Shown in pieces: positions 28,363 to 36,645 of a DNA stretch of 64,000 nt. Each line of letters begins with the position of its first letter. Position 1 is the first letter of the stretch. Under the pieces are notes generated by a model. It was given only the letters and a program-made list of their open reading frames with translations, was not told the origin of the DNA and ran no database searches. Position numbers and translations under genes: made by a program. Source of the stretch: Bog-159 sp963818855 (GTDB lineage Bacteria > Acidobacteriota > Terriglobia > Bryobacterales > Bryobacteraceae); the NCBI GenBank assembly GCA_963818855.1, contig CAWFUH010000010.1:248001-312000 (forward strand), written 5' to 3'.

Positions 28363-28470
28363 GTGTCGGCGAGTCGAGTCCGGCGCTGGCGGAAGAAACA
28401 TGGCTGCACGTTCGTGGAGGAATCGCGGCACACTGCAAAGCTTCTAAGAGATCTCTATTTGAACATGTGA
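28363..28470 (+). pseudogene. HicA-like toxin, truncated
   Basis: 35 codons from GTG: 'RVRRWRKKHGCTFVEESRHT' matches the first helix and strand of HicA (the H-G-C-T-F turn), then 'LLRDLYLNM' resembles its C-terminal helix. The middle ~25 residues, with the catalytic His strand region ('LPRHPSKEIKTGT' type) that completes the double-stranded-RNA-binding-like fold, are missing. The toxin is very probably inactive. Confidence 0.6.
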
Positions 28471-28479
28471 GGACTTAAA

Positions 28480-28926
28480 ATGGAACCCTACCTGGCACTA
28501 TTCGAACCCGACCACGAGGCTGGCGGCTACGTAGTGACGTTTCCGGATTTCGGCTACGGCGTGAGGCACGGCGAAACCGATGAGGAAGCCATGAGAATGG
28601 CGCAAGATCTGCTGATGCTCACGATCGGTGACTACATTAGGGAATCCAGGTCACTTCCCGCTCCCAGGCGCCACCGGGGAACGAAATTCCGTCCGGTAGC
28701 TTTGCCGGCCTTGCAAGCAGCGAAAGTCGATCTGCACCGTTCATATGTGCACTCAGGTCTGAAGAAGGCCGAACTGGCCCGTCGGATCGGGATGCCAAAG
28801 ACCCACATCGAACGCTTGTTTTCTCTCCGGCACCGCACCCGGCTGAATCAGATCGAAGCGGCATTCGCTGCGCTGTTGTCTTATCTGTGTTTATCTGTGT
28901 TCATCTGTGGTTCCCAATGCCTGTGA
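28480..28926 (+). CDS. hicB: HicB-family antitoxin
   Basis: 148 residues. The N-terminal ~60 ('YLALFEPDHEAGGYVVTFPD', 'GETDEEAMRMAQDLL') form the degenerate RNase H-like HicB fold. The C-terminal helix-turn-helix is 'LKKAELARRIGMPKTHIERL'. Ribosome site GAGGA ahead of the ATG. The last ~15 residues (SYLCLSVFICG...) are encoded by the right-hand dispersed repeat, so the native C-terminus has been replaced. Probably still binds the palindrome upstream of hicA, with no functional toxin to neutralise. Confidence 0.8.
   Translation: MEPYLALFEPDHEAGGYVVTFPDFGYGVRHGETDEEAMRMAQDLLMLTIGDYIRESRSLPAPRRHRGTKFRPVALPALQAAKVDLHRSYVHSGLKKAELARRIGMPKTHIERLFSLRHRTRLNQIEAAFAALLSYLCLSVFICGSQCL
28881..28915 (-). 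repeat. ACACAGATGA-type dispersed repeat, right copy
   Basis: An inverted copy of 28213-28247. It supplies the last codons of hicB on the plus strand and the final 'TTDEHR'-stop of murQ on the minus strand. Confidence 0.85.
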
Positions 28927-29814
28927 TACGCGCCCGCCGGCCGCGGCTAATTTGCGCTCAGCGGCTTCGCGGTCCACGCCCAGCTTAGCCATGACGATGG
29001 CTGTCCGGACGCGATTGCCCGCCGCCCGGAGCAGGTCTGTCGCTGCTTCGTAACTTATCCCCGTCGCCCGGGACACGATGCGCCGTGCGCGATCTTCCAG
29101 CTTGCGGTTCTTCGGTTGCACGTTGACCATCAAATTTCCATACACATATCCGAGCCGGATGAAGACCGCGGTGCTGATCATGTTTAGCACCAACTTCGTC
29201 GCGGTGCCCGCCTTCATGCGTGTGGAACCGGCCAGGACCTCCGGACCGGTGAGCGGCGTGATCGCAATTTCGGCCGCGCGCGCCAGTTCCGAATCGGGAG
29301 TGCAACTGATTCCGGCCGTGACTGCGCCTATGCGTTTTGCTTCTGCGATGGCGCCCAGCACGTACGGCGTGCGGCCGCTGGCCGCGATGCCCACCAACAC
29401 ATCGCGCGCGGTGAAGCCCCGTGCATGCAGGTCACGCGCGCCGATGGCGGGATCGTCCTCGGTAGTTTCAGTGGCGTGCGCCAGCGCTTGTTCGCCTCCG
29501 GCCATGATACCCTGCACTAATTCGGGATCGGCGCTGAAGGTCGGCGGGCATTCGGCGGCATCCAGTACGCCCAGCCGTCCACTAGTGCCCGCGCCGATGT
29601 AGAACAACCGGCCGCCGCGTTCGATGGCTGCGACGATCGCATCGACGACTCGTGCAATGGCCGGAATTTCGCGCGCTACTGCATCGGCCACCAGGTGGTC
29701 CTCCGCATTGATGATTTCGGCGACGCGTGCGGCCGGCAGCGCATCGATGCCCTCCGAGGCCGGATTGACCTGTTCGGTCAGCAGATGCGCCAGCTCGGCC
29801 TTCTTCTCAGGCAA
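28891..29814 (-). CDS. murQ: N-acetylmuramic acid 6-phosphate etherase
   Basis: 307 residues, SIS-domain lyase. 'RLFYIGAGTSGRLGVLDAAE' and 'CPPTF' form the sugar-phosphate loop with the family's acid/base Glu, and 'GSTRMKAGTATKLVLNM' is the second signature. It cleaves MurNAc-6-P to GlcNAc-6-P plus lactate in cell-wall recycling (cytoplasm). The last six residues come from a dispersed repeat but the core is complete. Its ATG lies 8 bp inside the end of the upstream isomerase gene, so they form an operon. Confidence 0.95.
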   Translation of the reverse strand: MPEKKAELAHLLTEQVNPASEGIDALPAARVAEIINAEDHLVADAVAREIPAIARVVDAIVAAIERGGRLFYIGAGTSGRLGVLDAAECPPTFSADPELVQGIMAGGEQALAHATETTEDDPAIGARDLHARGFTARDVLVGIAASGRTPYVLGAIAEAKRIGAVTAGISCTPDSELARAAEIAITPLTGPEVLAGSTRMKAGTATKLVLNMISTAVFIRLGYVYGNLMVNVQPKNRKLEDRARRIVSRATGISYEAATDLLRAAGNRVRTAIVMAKLGVDREAAERKLAAAGGRVSQALGTTDEHR

Positions 29815-30637
29815 GGCCGGCCTTTCGCATCACGGCGCGCGAGGTTTCGAGGCCCAGCTTCGCGGCATCTTCCGGGGTCATGTCCTTGGCCCGGCCAAAG
29901 ACTTCCACGCTGAGGGCATCCTGGTAGCCGATCTGCTGCAGCGCGCGCAGAAATCCCACCAGGTTGATGACGCCTTCGCCGGGCATCAAACGCTGGTTGT
30001 CGCGAATCTGATCGGGCGGCAGGTTGGGGGCGTCGTTGAAGTGCACGTGCACGATGCGGTCCTTGCCGGCATCGAGGATATCCTGCGTGGTGGCTCCGGC
30101 GTGATGCCAGTGCCACACATCCAACAGCAGACCGACGTTCGGCCCGCATTCGCGGGTGAAGGCCAGCATCTCGGGCATGCGCCAGATGAATTCGTATGGC
30201 TCGGCGCGGCGCAGGTGCAGGGGACCGATGAATTCGAGCCCGAGGCGGACGTGGGAGCGCGCCAACACGTCGGCGCAAGCGGTGAAGCGTTTCAGATAGA
30301 GAGCACGCAATTCGGCTTTGGGCGTTTTGCTGGAGGGCATGATCCAGGTGACCATGCGCGGGCAGCCGATGGCGGCGGAGAAGGACGCCTGGTCGCCCAG
30401 CCTTTCCAGGTCCGTGCGGAAAACGGCATCATCCTTGCGAAATTCGACCGGCAGGTTCACGGCAGCCGGCTTCAGGCTCAACTGCTGTAGCAGATCGTTG
30501 GTGGCGGACAGGCCGGCTCTCATGGCGGCGGCAAGCTCCACGTCTACGCCGGGGTAGCCGACTTTCGCGGCTAAGCGCGCGAACTCGGGCCAGTGTACGC
30601 GCCCGTCGATCAGGACTGAGTTGAGTGAGAGGTACAC
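29807..30637 (-). CDS. Sugar phosphate isomerase/epimerase (xylose-isomerase-like TIM barrel)
   Basis: 276 residues of the AP-endonuclease-2 fold. Probable metal ligands: Glu in 'LGLEFIGP', Asp in 'GLLLDVWHWHH', His in 'IVHVHFNDA', Glu in 'LSVEVFGR'. Such enzymes isomerise or epimerise sugars or inositol derivatives. Overlap with murQ suggests a role with amino-sugar or cell-wall sugar recycling, but the substrate is not evident. Confidence 0.85.
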   Translation of the reverse strand: MYLSLNSVLIDGRVHWPEFARLAAKVGYPGVDVELAAAMRAGLSATNDLLQQLSLKPAAVNLPVEFRKDDAVFRTDLERLGDQASFSAAIGCPRMVTWIMPSSKTPKAELRALYLKRFTACADVLARSHVRLGLEFIGPLHLRRAEPYEFIWRMPEMLAFTRECGPNVGLLLDVWHWHHAGATTQDILDAGKDRIVHVHFNDAPNLPPDQIRDNQRLMPGEGVINLVGFLRALQQIGYQDALSVEVFGRAKDMTPEDAAKLGLETSRAVMRKAGLA

Positions 30638-30690
30638 GATTCATTGTGGGGGAAATCCGGTGGCGTGCGCAAGCCGGGACCGCTCCAGGC

Positions 30691-30725
30691 GGGTCTGGAG
30701 ACCCACCGCAGACCTGGAGGTCTGC
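30691..30725. repeat. Tandem hairpin repeat
   Basis: Two adjacent perfect stem-loops of related sequence: GGGTCT-GG-AGACCC (30691-30704) and GCAGACCT-GG-AGGTCTGC (30708-30725). They lie between divergent genes, just upstream of the POTRA/HEAT gene start. Confidence 0.7.
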
Positions 30726-30772
30726 CCCACGGTCCATCCCACGGGGGGACCGGGGTGCGTCACAATAGGCTT

Positions 30773-31807
30773 GTGAAGTTTATCGGTCTCTTCCTGTTGA
30801 CTGCAGCGTGGCTGTGCGCCGACGGGCCGCGTGTCGGCGACGTGGAGTTCTACGGGTTGCACAAGCTGTCGGACCAGAAGCTGCTGCACGTGCTGCACCT
30901 GGCGCCGGGCGATCCGTTGCCTCCTTCGAAAGGCGACCTGGAAGACGAATTGGAGAAGGTGCCCGGTGTGGTGCTGGCGCACGTGGAAGCGGCTTGCTGC
31001 GAAGACGGCAAGACCACGCTGTTCATCGGCATCGAAGAAAAGGGCGCGCCGCACCTGGCATTTCATAGCGCACCGGACGGCGACGCCCTGCTGCCGGTTG
31101 ACATGGTGGAACTGTACCGGCAATTTCTGGATGCCGTGCGCGACGCCGCGCATCGCGGCAGCACCGCCGAGGACCTTACCAGCGGCCACTCGCTGATGGC
31201 CGATTCGCACGTGCGCCTACTGCAGTTTCAGTTCGCGGATTTCGCCGGCGCCCACCTGGACCTGGTGCGCAATGTGCTGCGCGGTTCCGACGACGCGGAG
31301 CAGCGCGCCATGGCCGCCACCATCATCGGGTACGCGCCGGACAAGAAGGACGTGCTCAACGATCTGGAAGACGCCATGCAGGATCCCGACGAAGCCGTGC
31401 GGGCCAATGCGCTGCGCGCGTTAAACGCCATCGCGGTGCTGGCGCGCTTGCAGCCGGGAGCCGGAATCCGCGTGCCGGCCACCTGGCTGGTGGAGATGTT
31501 GAACTCCATCGTGCTGAGCGACCGGACGCGCGCCACCGACGCCCTGGTCAGCCTGACCGAGCAGGACCGCGCCGCTCTCGACCAGGTCCGCGCGCGCTCT
31601 CTCGATTCCGTGGTGGAGATGGCGCAGTGGAAGAATCTGCGCTACGCGCTGCCGTCGTTCATTCTGGCGGGGCGGCTGGCCGGCATGAACGAGCAGGAGA
31701 TTCAAAAGGCCTGGACCAGCGGGGACCGGCAGACCGTGATCGCGCTCGCGCTGGGGAGTAAGCCGAAAAAGAAGCCGGGCATGGGACCGGCGAACAAGAT
31801 TGAATAG
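30773..31807 (+). CDS. Secreted protein with POTRA-like and HEAT-repeat regions
   Basis: 344 residues from the GTG at 30773, chosen because a clean signal peptide starts there (VKFIGLFLLTAAWLCA). Residues ~17-85 ('VGDVEFYGLHKLSDQKLLHV', 'GDLEDELEKVPGV', 'TTLFIGIEEKG') have the beta-alpha-alpha-beta-beta pattern of POTRA domains, which interact with unfolded or partner proteins in the periplasm. Residues ~170-330 are alpha-helical pairs with HEAT/PBS-lyase-like 'AMQDPDEAVRANALRALNAI'. No catalytic residues are seen. It lies 42 bp ahead of uvrB. Confidence 0.75.
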   Translation: MKFIGLFLLTAAWLCADGPRVGDVEFYGLHKLSDQKLLHVLHLAPGDPLPPSKGDLEDELEKVPGVVLAHVEAACCEDGKTTLFIGIEEKGAPHLAFHSAPDGDALLPVDMVELYRQFLDAVRDAAHRGSTAEDLTSGHSLMADSHVRLLQFQFADFAGAHLDLVRNVLRGSDDAEQRAMAATIIGYAPDKKDVLNDLEDAMQDPDEAVRANALRALNAIAVLARLQPGAGIRVPATWLVEMLNSIVLSDRTRATDALVSLTEQDRAALDQVRARSLDSVVEMAQWKNLRYALPSFILAGRLAGMNEQEIQKAWTSGDRQTVIALALGSKPKKKPGMGPANKIE

Positions 31808-31849
31808 GCGCTACGGGACCTGCACCCCGACAGTATCTATACTGAAGAG

Positions 31850-33853
31850 ATGGGGTTCCACCTGAAGGTCAATTACAGTCCCAAGGGGGACCAGGCCGTC
31901 GCGATCGAAGAGCTGGTGCGCGGCGTACGTGACGGCGAGGCGCACCAGGTATTGCTGGGCGTGACCGGCTCCGGCAAGACCTTCACCATGGCCAAGGTTA
32001 TCGAAGCCATAGGCCGCCCTTCGCTGATCCTGGCGCATAACAAAACGCTAGCCGCGCAGCTCTACCACGAATTCAAATCGTACTTCCCGGAAAACGCGGT
32101 GGAGTATTTCGTCAGTTATTACGATTACTACCAGCCGGAAGCCTACATCCCCTCGAGCGATGTTTATATCGAGAAGGAAGCCACCATCAACGACGAACTG
32201 GACAAGCTGCGCCTTTCCGCCACGCGCTCGCTGTTCGAGCGCCGCGACTGCGTGATTGTGGCAAGCGTGAGCTGCATCTACGGTCTGGGATCGCCCGAAG
32301 CTTATTACGGCATGCTGCTGATGCTCGAGAAGGGGCAGAAGATCTCGCGCAGCCAGATTGTCTCGCGGCTGGTCGATATTCTCTACGACCGCAACGATGT
32401 GGACTTCCGCCGCGGCACCTTCCGCGTGCGCGGCGACGTGATCGAGGTCTATCCCACTTACGACGATTACGCCTATCGCATCGAAATGTTCGGCGACGAG
32501 ATCGAAAGCCTGGCGCAGATCGATCCGCTGCTGGGGCAGGTGCGGCAGACCTATCAGCGATTGCCTGTTTATCCCAAGACACACTACGTGATGTCCGAGG
32601 AGACCAGAAACTCGGCCATGGCCAGCATTGTGACGGAACTCGACTGGTGGCACAAGGAACTGGAGAAGCAGGGCAAGCTGATCGAGGCGCAGCGCCTGTG
32701 GCAGCGCACCATGTTCGACCTGGAGATGATGAAGGAGATCGGCTATTGCCACGGCATCGAGAATTATTCGCGGCATTTTTCCGGACGCTTGCCGGGCGAA
32801 GCGCCGCCGACGCTGCTCGATTACCTGCCGCACGATGCGCTGATCCTGATCGATGAAAGCCACCAGACCATTCCGCAATTGCACGGCATGTATCACGGCG
32901 ACCGGTCGCGCAAGGAAGTGCTGGTGGCGCATGGGTTCCGCATGCCCAGCGCGCTCGATAACCGGCCGCTGACGTTTGAAGAGTTCGAGCATCGCGTCAC
33001 CCAGGTGCTGTACGTTTCGGCTACGCCTGGCCCTTACGAGCTAACCAAAGCCGCGGGCGTGGTGGTGGAGCAGATCATTCGGCCCACGGGTCTGCTGGAT
33101 CCGGAAGTCGAGATCCGTCCGGTGAAGGGGCAGGTGGACGATTTGCTGGGACAGATCCGGCGGCGCGTGGAGAATAACCAGCGCGTGCTGGTGACTACGC
33201 TGACCAAGCGCATGGCTGAAGACCTGGCGGAGTATTACTCGGAAGTGGGCGTGCGCTGCCGGTATCTGCATTCGGAAGTGAGCACGCTCGACCGGCTGAA
33301 GATTCTGCGCGATCTGCGGCGCGGCGAATTCGATGTATTGATCGGAATCAACCTGCTGCGGGAAGGGCTGGATCTGCCGGAAGTGTCGCTGGTGGCGATC
33401 CTGGATGCGGACAAGGAGGGCTTCCTGCGGTCCAGCGGTTCGCTGATTCAGACCATGGGCCGCGCGGCGCGGCATGTGGAAGGGCGGGCGATTTTGTACG
33501 CCGACGTGATGACCGACAGCATGCGCCATGCCATTGACGAGACCACGCGGCGGCGGCGTACGCAGCAGGAGTACAACGAGCGGAACGGCATCACGCCGCA
33601 GTCGATCATCAAGCCGGTGGATATGAGTTTGGTGGCGATCGCGGAAGCCGATTATGTTACCGTGCCGCTCGAATCCGACGATGAGATCGAGCGCATGACG
33701 AAGGAGCAGCGCGATCATCTGTTGGGCGAGTTGGAGGAGCGCATGCGCGAGGCCGCGCGCAAGTTCGAGTTCGAAAAGGCTGCGCAGATTCGGGACCGGC
33801 TGAAGGCGCTGCGGGCGAGCGCGATGGAGGGCATCGGCGCGGTGGCGAGTTAG
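31850..33853 (+). CDS. uvrB: UvrABC system protein B
   Basis: 667 residues, the usual UvrB length. Walker A 'GVTGSGKT' at 37-44, the beta-hairpin 'YYDYYQPEAYIPSSD' that clamps DNA, the 'DESH' box in 'LILIDESHQTIPQL', helicase motif VI 'QTMGRAARH', and the C-terminal UVR motif ('FEFEKAAQIRDRLKAL') that recruits UvrC. It verifies damage in nucleotide excision repair. ATG at 31850. Intact. Confidence 0.98.
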   Translation: MGFHLKVNYSPKGDQAVAIEELVRGVRDGEAHQVLLGVTGSGKTFTMAKVIEAIGRPSLILAHNKTLAAQLYHEFKSYFPENAVEYFVSYYDYYQPEAYIPSSDVYIEKEATINDELDKLRLSATRSLFERRDCVIVASVSCIYGLGSPEAYYGMLLMLEKGQKISRSQIVSRLVDILYDRNDVDFRRGTFRVRGDVIEVYPTYDDYAYRIEMFGDEIESLAQIDPLLGQVRQTYQRLPVYPKTHYVMSEETRNSAMASIVTELDWWHKELEKQGKLIEAQRLWQRTMFDLEMMKEIGYCHGIENYSRHFSGRLPGEAPPTLLDYLPHDALILIDESHQTIPQLHGMYHGDRSRKEVLVAHGFRMPSALDNRPLTFEEFEHRVTQVLYVSATPGPYELTKAAGVVVEQIIRPTGLLDPEVEIRPVKGQVDDLLGQIRRRVENNQRVLVTTLTKRMAEDLAEYYSEVGVRCRYLHSEVSTLDRLKILRDLRRGEFDVLIGINLLREGLDLPEVSLVAILDADKEGFLRSSGSLIQTMGRAARHVEGRAILYADVMTDSMRHAIDETTRRRRTQQEYNERNGITPQSIIKPVDMSLVAIAEADYVTVPLESDDEIERMTKEQRDHLLGELEERMREAARKFEFEKAAQIRDRLKALRASAMEGIGAVAS

Positions 33854-33869
33854 TCTTGAACTCACAGAA

Positions 33870-34090
33870 TTAGAGCGGAACCCACACCAACCGGTTGATC
33901 CATTCCGCGGCCTCGCTGGCGCCGGGCTCTGCGCTCTGGCGACGTAGCGGCGGAAATGCAACGGCATAGTGCGGCGGTCCTGGCTCACCAGAATGCGTTG
34001 GGAGTCTGCGGCGAGCCGCAAGACATCAGGATCCCCCAACCCTTCGAGTCCGGCAGCGTCCGCCGTTCGGATATGTGCGGTATCGAGTTA
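33870..34090 (-). pseudogene. DUF5615 PIN-like toxin fragment
   Basis: On the minus strand 'IRTADAAGLEGLGDPDVLRL' and 'RILVSQDRRTMPLHF' match the PIN-like (Mut7-C-type) DUF5615 family, with the conserved S-x-D-x-x-T-M. After a frame change near 33925, 'EAAEWINRLVWVPL' and a stop complete the C-terminus. The N-terminal third with the first acidic strand is missing. Intact members are putative toxins next to a DUF433 antitoxin; none is present here. Confidence 0.65.
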
Positions 34091-34109
34091 CTATCCTGAT
34101 TGTGCGGGG

Positions 34110-34482
34110 CACGGCGTCGCCCGACCATATTCAAGTGCTGGTGCCCGTGTCTGACGTATTTCCCGCTGACGCCAAACACTTGTCCCGTGGCCGCTCCTTC
34201 ATGGCCATTAACACCCGCCGCGCCGGGACCCGTGCTCGAGGTGTTGCCGTTTACGCCGTAGACTTGACTCGCCGCGGCGCTTTCGTAACCATTGACACCC
34301 GGCGCATCGGCGCTCGTGCTTGCGACGCTTCCATTCACTCCGAAGTCGTTGCCTGAAGTGGTGTTCTTGATGCCAATGACGCCACTGCCTGTTGGGGCCG
34401 TCACGTGATCTTTCTCAGGCTGCTTGACGATCCGTCGGTTGTGAGCTCGGCTAAAATCCCGTCGACGCACTCGCCTTTTCAT
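34110..34482 (-). pseudogene. Fragment of a GVNG-repeat surface protein
   Basis: The minus strand encodes irregular ~20-residue repeats that each contain G-V-x-G ('GVIGIKNTTSGNDFGVNG', 'APGVNGYESAAASQVYGVNG', 'GAAGVNGHEGAATGQVFGVSG'). This pattern is found in long extracellular or tail-fibre-like beta proteins. The frame loses the pattern beyond ~34120 and runs into the DUF5615 fragment. Only a piece of the original gene remains. Confidence 0.5.
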
Positions 34483-34631
34483 GCGGCTACGTCAAATACC
34501 CCGGCAAGACCTGGTCCTGAGCGCCGCTTAACCCATTAAAACATAATCGGCACTAAATGTATTGGTATTTAGAGAACGCTAATCTAGTATTACTGTGTTA
34601 AAAACAAACATTTTGTTGTAGAATTGTTTTC

Positions 34632-35954
34632 GTGGGATCACGCCTCTCTTCGCCAGGCCCACAACAGAGGCGCTTCGCGGCATATATCGAGGGCCTGGCC
34701 AACGCCGCGGGGCACGCCGACCGGCACACTCCTCTGAAGAACTACTGCAAGGGATTGTTATTGCCCGGAGAGCGCAAGAGTGTCGAACCGATGGCTGCGC
34801 GCTTGGCTCCCCACGAGGTTGGGCGCATGCATCAGTCGCTCCATCATTTGGTGGCGGACGCTCCCTGGAACGACGAGGAACTGCTGGCTGAGGTGCGGCG
34901 GTATGTGCTGCCCACCATGCAGAAACAAGGTCCAGTGGTGGCTTGGATTGTGGATGATACGGGTTTTCCTAAACAGGGGAAGCATTCGGTGGGCGTCGCC
35001 CGGCAGTATTGCGGTCAGTTGGGCAAATCGGATAACTGTCAGACGGCAGTGAGTTTGTCGGTGAGCACGTGGGCTTCGAGTTTGCCGATCGCGTGGCGAT
35101 TATACCTACCGGAAGTATGGTGCCAGGATGCCGAACGCTGCCGACAAGCGGGCGTTCCAGAAGGGATTACGTTTCAAACCAAGCCAGAGATCGCTCTGGA
35201 GCAGATTCGGCAAGCCATGGAGCAAGGGGTTCCCCTGGGAGTGGTACTGGCGGATGCGGGTTATGGGAAGGGCACGCAATTTCGCACTGAGCTCACCCAG
35301 TTGGGCCTGCCGTATACGGTAGGGATTGAATCTAACGCCACCGTCTGGGAACCTGGGCAACAACCCTTGCCGGCGCCAGCGCGCAAACCAGGGCGGGGTG
35401 CACCCCCCAAGCGCCTGCGCCGCAATGTGGACCATCAGCCCATTTCCGTAAAGCAACTGGCCCTGGGCTTGCCGTCTTCGGCCTGGAAGGAGATCCGTTG
35501 GCGCCAGGGCAGTCAAGAGACTTTGCACGCCCGCTGCGCCGCCGTCCGCGTGCGCCCTGCGCATCGCGATTACAAGCGCACCGAGCCATATCCGGAAGAA
35601 TGGCTCTTAATCGAATGGCCGAAGAAAGAAAAGGAGCCCACTAGATACTGGTTCTCCACCGTACCGGAGAAGACCTCGCTGAAATCTCTGGTGAAAATAG
35701 CTAAACACCGCTGGATCATTGAACGTGATTATGAGGAACTTAAGCAGGAGTTGGGGTTGGGACACTATGGAGGACGGGGTTGGCGCGGTTTTCACCATCA
35801 CGCCACATTGTGTATCGCCGCTTATGGGTTCTTGATCAGCGAGCAGAACCGCTTTTCCCCCTCAGCTCACGTTGGCAATCTTGGATTATCAGCCCCGGAG
35901 TTGCCGCCGGACTTCCGCCCGCGCGGCTCGCCGCGTCCGCCCCGAACGGCATAA
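34632..35954 (+). CDS. IS701-family transposase
   Basis: 440 residues as read. 'GPVVAWIVDDTGFPKQGKHS' holds the first catalytic Asp pair, 'LGVVLADAGYGKGTQFR' the second, and 'HRWIIERDYEELKQELGLGHY' the Glu; these are the IS701 DDE signatures. The usual C-terminus ('RPERHNPQSIATLRSAI' ending in 'CPFCGAKPAG') lies in another frame and ends at 36051, so a frameshift near 35920-35940 removed ~35 residues. The catalytic core is complete. Confidence 0.9.
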   Translation: MGSRLSSPGPQQRRFAAYIEGLANAAGHADRHTPLKNYCKGLLLPGERKSVEPMAARLAPHEVGRMHQSLHHLVADAPWNDEELLAEVRRYVLPTMQKQGPVVAWIVDDTGFPKQGKHSVGVARQYCGQLGKSDNCQTAVSLSVSTWASSLPIAWRLYLPEVWCQDAERCRQAGVPEGITFQTKPEIALEQIRQAMEQGVPLGVVLADAGYGKGTQFRTELTQLGLPYTVGIESNATVWEPGQQPLPAPARKPGRGAPPKRLRRNVDHQPISVKQLALGLPSSAWKEIRWRQGSQETLHARCAAVRVRPAHRDYKRTEPYPEEWLLIEWPKKEKEPTRYWFSTVPEKTSLKSLVKIAKHRWIIERDYEELKQELGLGHYGGRGWRGFHHHATLCIAAYGFLISEQNRFSPSAHVGNLGLSAPELPPDFRPRGSPRPPRTA

Positions 35955-36014
35955 TCCTCAATCCATCGCCACATTGCGAAGTGCCATCGCCCGCCAACTT
36001 CTCCAGCAGTTGCC

Positions 36015-36452
36015 TCACTGTCCCTTCTGTGGAGCCAAACCGGCCGGCTGATCCTCGGCGTCAATGTCAGCTTCGATCACACAAGATGCAGGGCGGGAAT
36101 GGTTGGGTGCCGTGCGCCAAGCGTCCTCCCGTAACTTTACGCGGCTGAACTTCTCCAGCGCTATGCAACGCCAGTTTGCCGGAGATCCCGGTGCTTCCAG
36201 CCCGCTTTCGCTTTCTCCACCATACTGGTAACACAGCACCCGAAGTTCTCCCCCTCTATTTCGGCCCAATCGATGGGGACAAAACAACCGAGGCAACCCT
36301 TTATAGACAGCCTCGATCGGACGTTTGCTCGCTATCGCCGTCCAGACCAGCTGATAAATGTCCTCAACCGTCTGAATGTTCGACCGGACGACACCCATGT
36401 CTCCTTCCAGATTAGCCGACCGGTCTCTCGTGCTGGCAAACCCAACAAGCAA
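36015..36452 (-). CDS. Passenger protein of the IS701-family element (WYL-like, unknown function)
   Basis: 145 residues on the strand opposite to the transposase and wholly inside the inverted repeats. 'DIYQLVWTAIASKRPIEAVY', 'LFCPHRLGRNRGGELRVLCY' with 'QYGGESESGL', and 'SPANWRCIALEKFSRVKLRE' resemble the small SH3-like beta barrel of WYL-type ligand-sensing domains, without an HTH. 'WRTAPNHSRPASCV' is a conserved-looking tail. The 3' ends of the two genes overlap (36015-36051). It may regulate transposition or serve the host; function not known. Confidence 0.65.
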   Translation of the reverse strand: MLVGFASTRDRSANLEGDMGVVRSNIQTVEDIYQLVWTAIASKRPIEAVYKGLPRLFCPHRLGRNRGGELRVLCYQYGGESESGLEAPGSPANWRCIALEKFSRVKLREDAWRTAPNHSRPASCVIEADIDAEDQPAGLAPQKGQ

Positions 36453-36645
36453 TGATATTTATAACACAATAATACTAGGCTAGCCCAGGCCGACGAAATG
36501 ACGGCGTTGTGGTTGCATATTGGACACTAACCCTGGCCACGGCAATGGTCCCATTCGGCGTGCCCGGAAAGCGACCGAGGCTAAAAATAGACTTTCTGTG
36601 CATGCCTATGCGAGAATCATTTGTTCCCGGAGCAGCGATGGCGCC

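Larger units (their letters stand above)
34588..36474 (+). mobile_element. IS701-family insertion sequence with passenger gene
   Basis: 1887 bp. The left end TATTACTGTGTTA and the right end (reverse complement TATTATTGTGTTA) are inverted repeats. Each is bordered by CTAG (34584-34587, 36475-36478), matching the 4-bp YTAR target duplication of IS701 elements. It contains the transposase and, convergently, a second gene at 36015-36452. Its base composition is lower in GC at the ends than the surroundings. Confidence 0.87.

Noticed and set aside
32048..32992. 314-codon frame antisense to uvrB
   Set aside because: uvrB is unambiguous; the antisense product lacks any domain.
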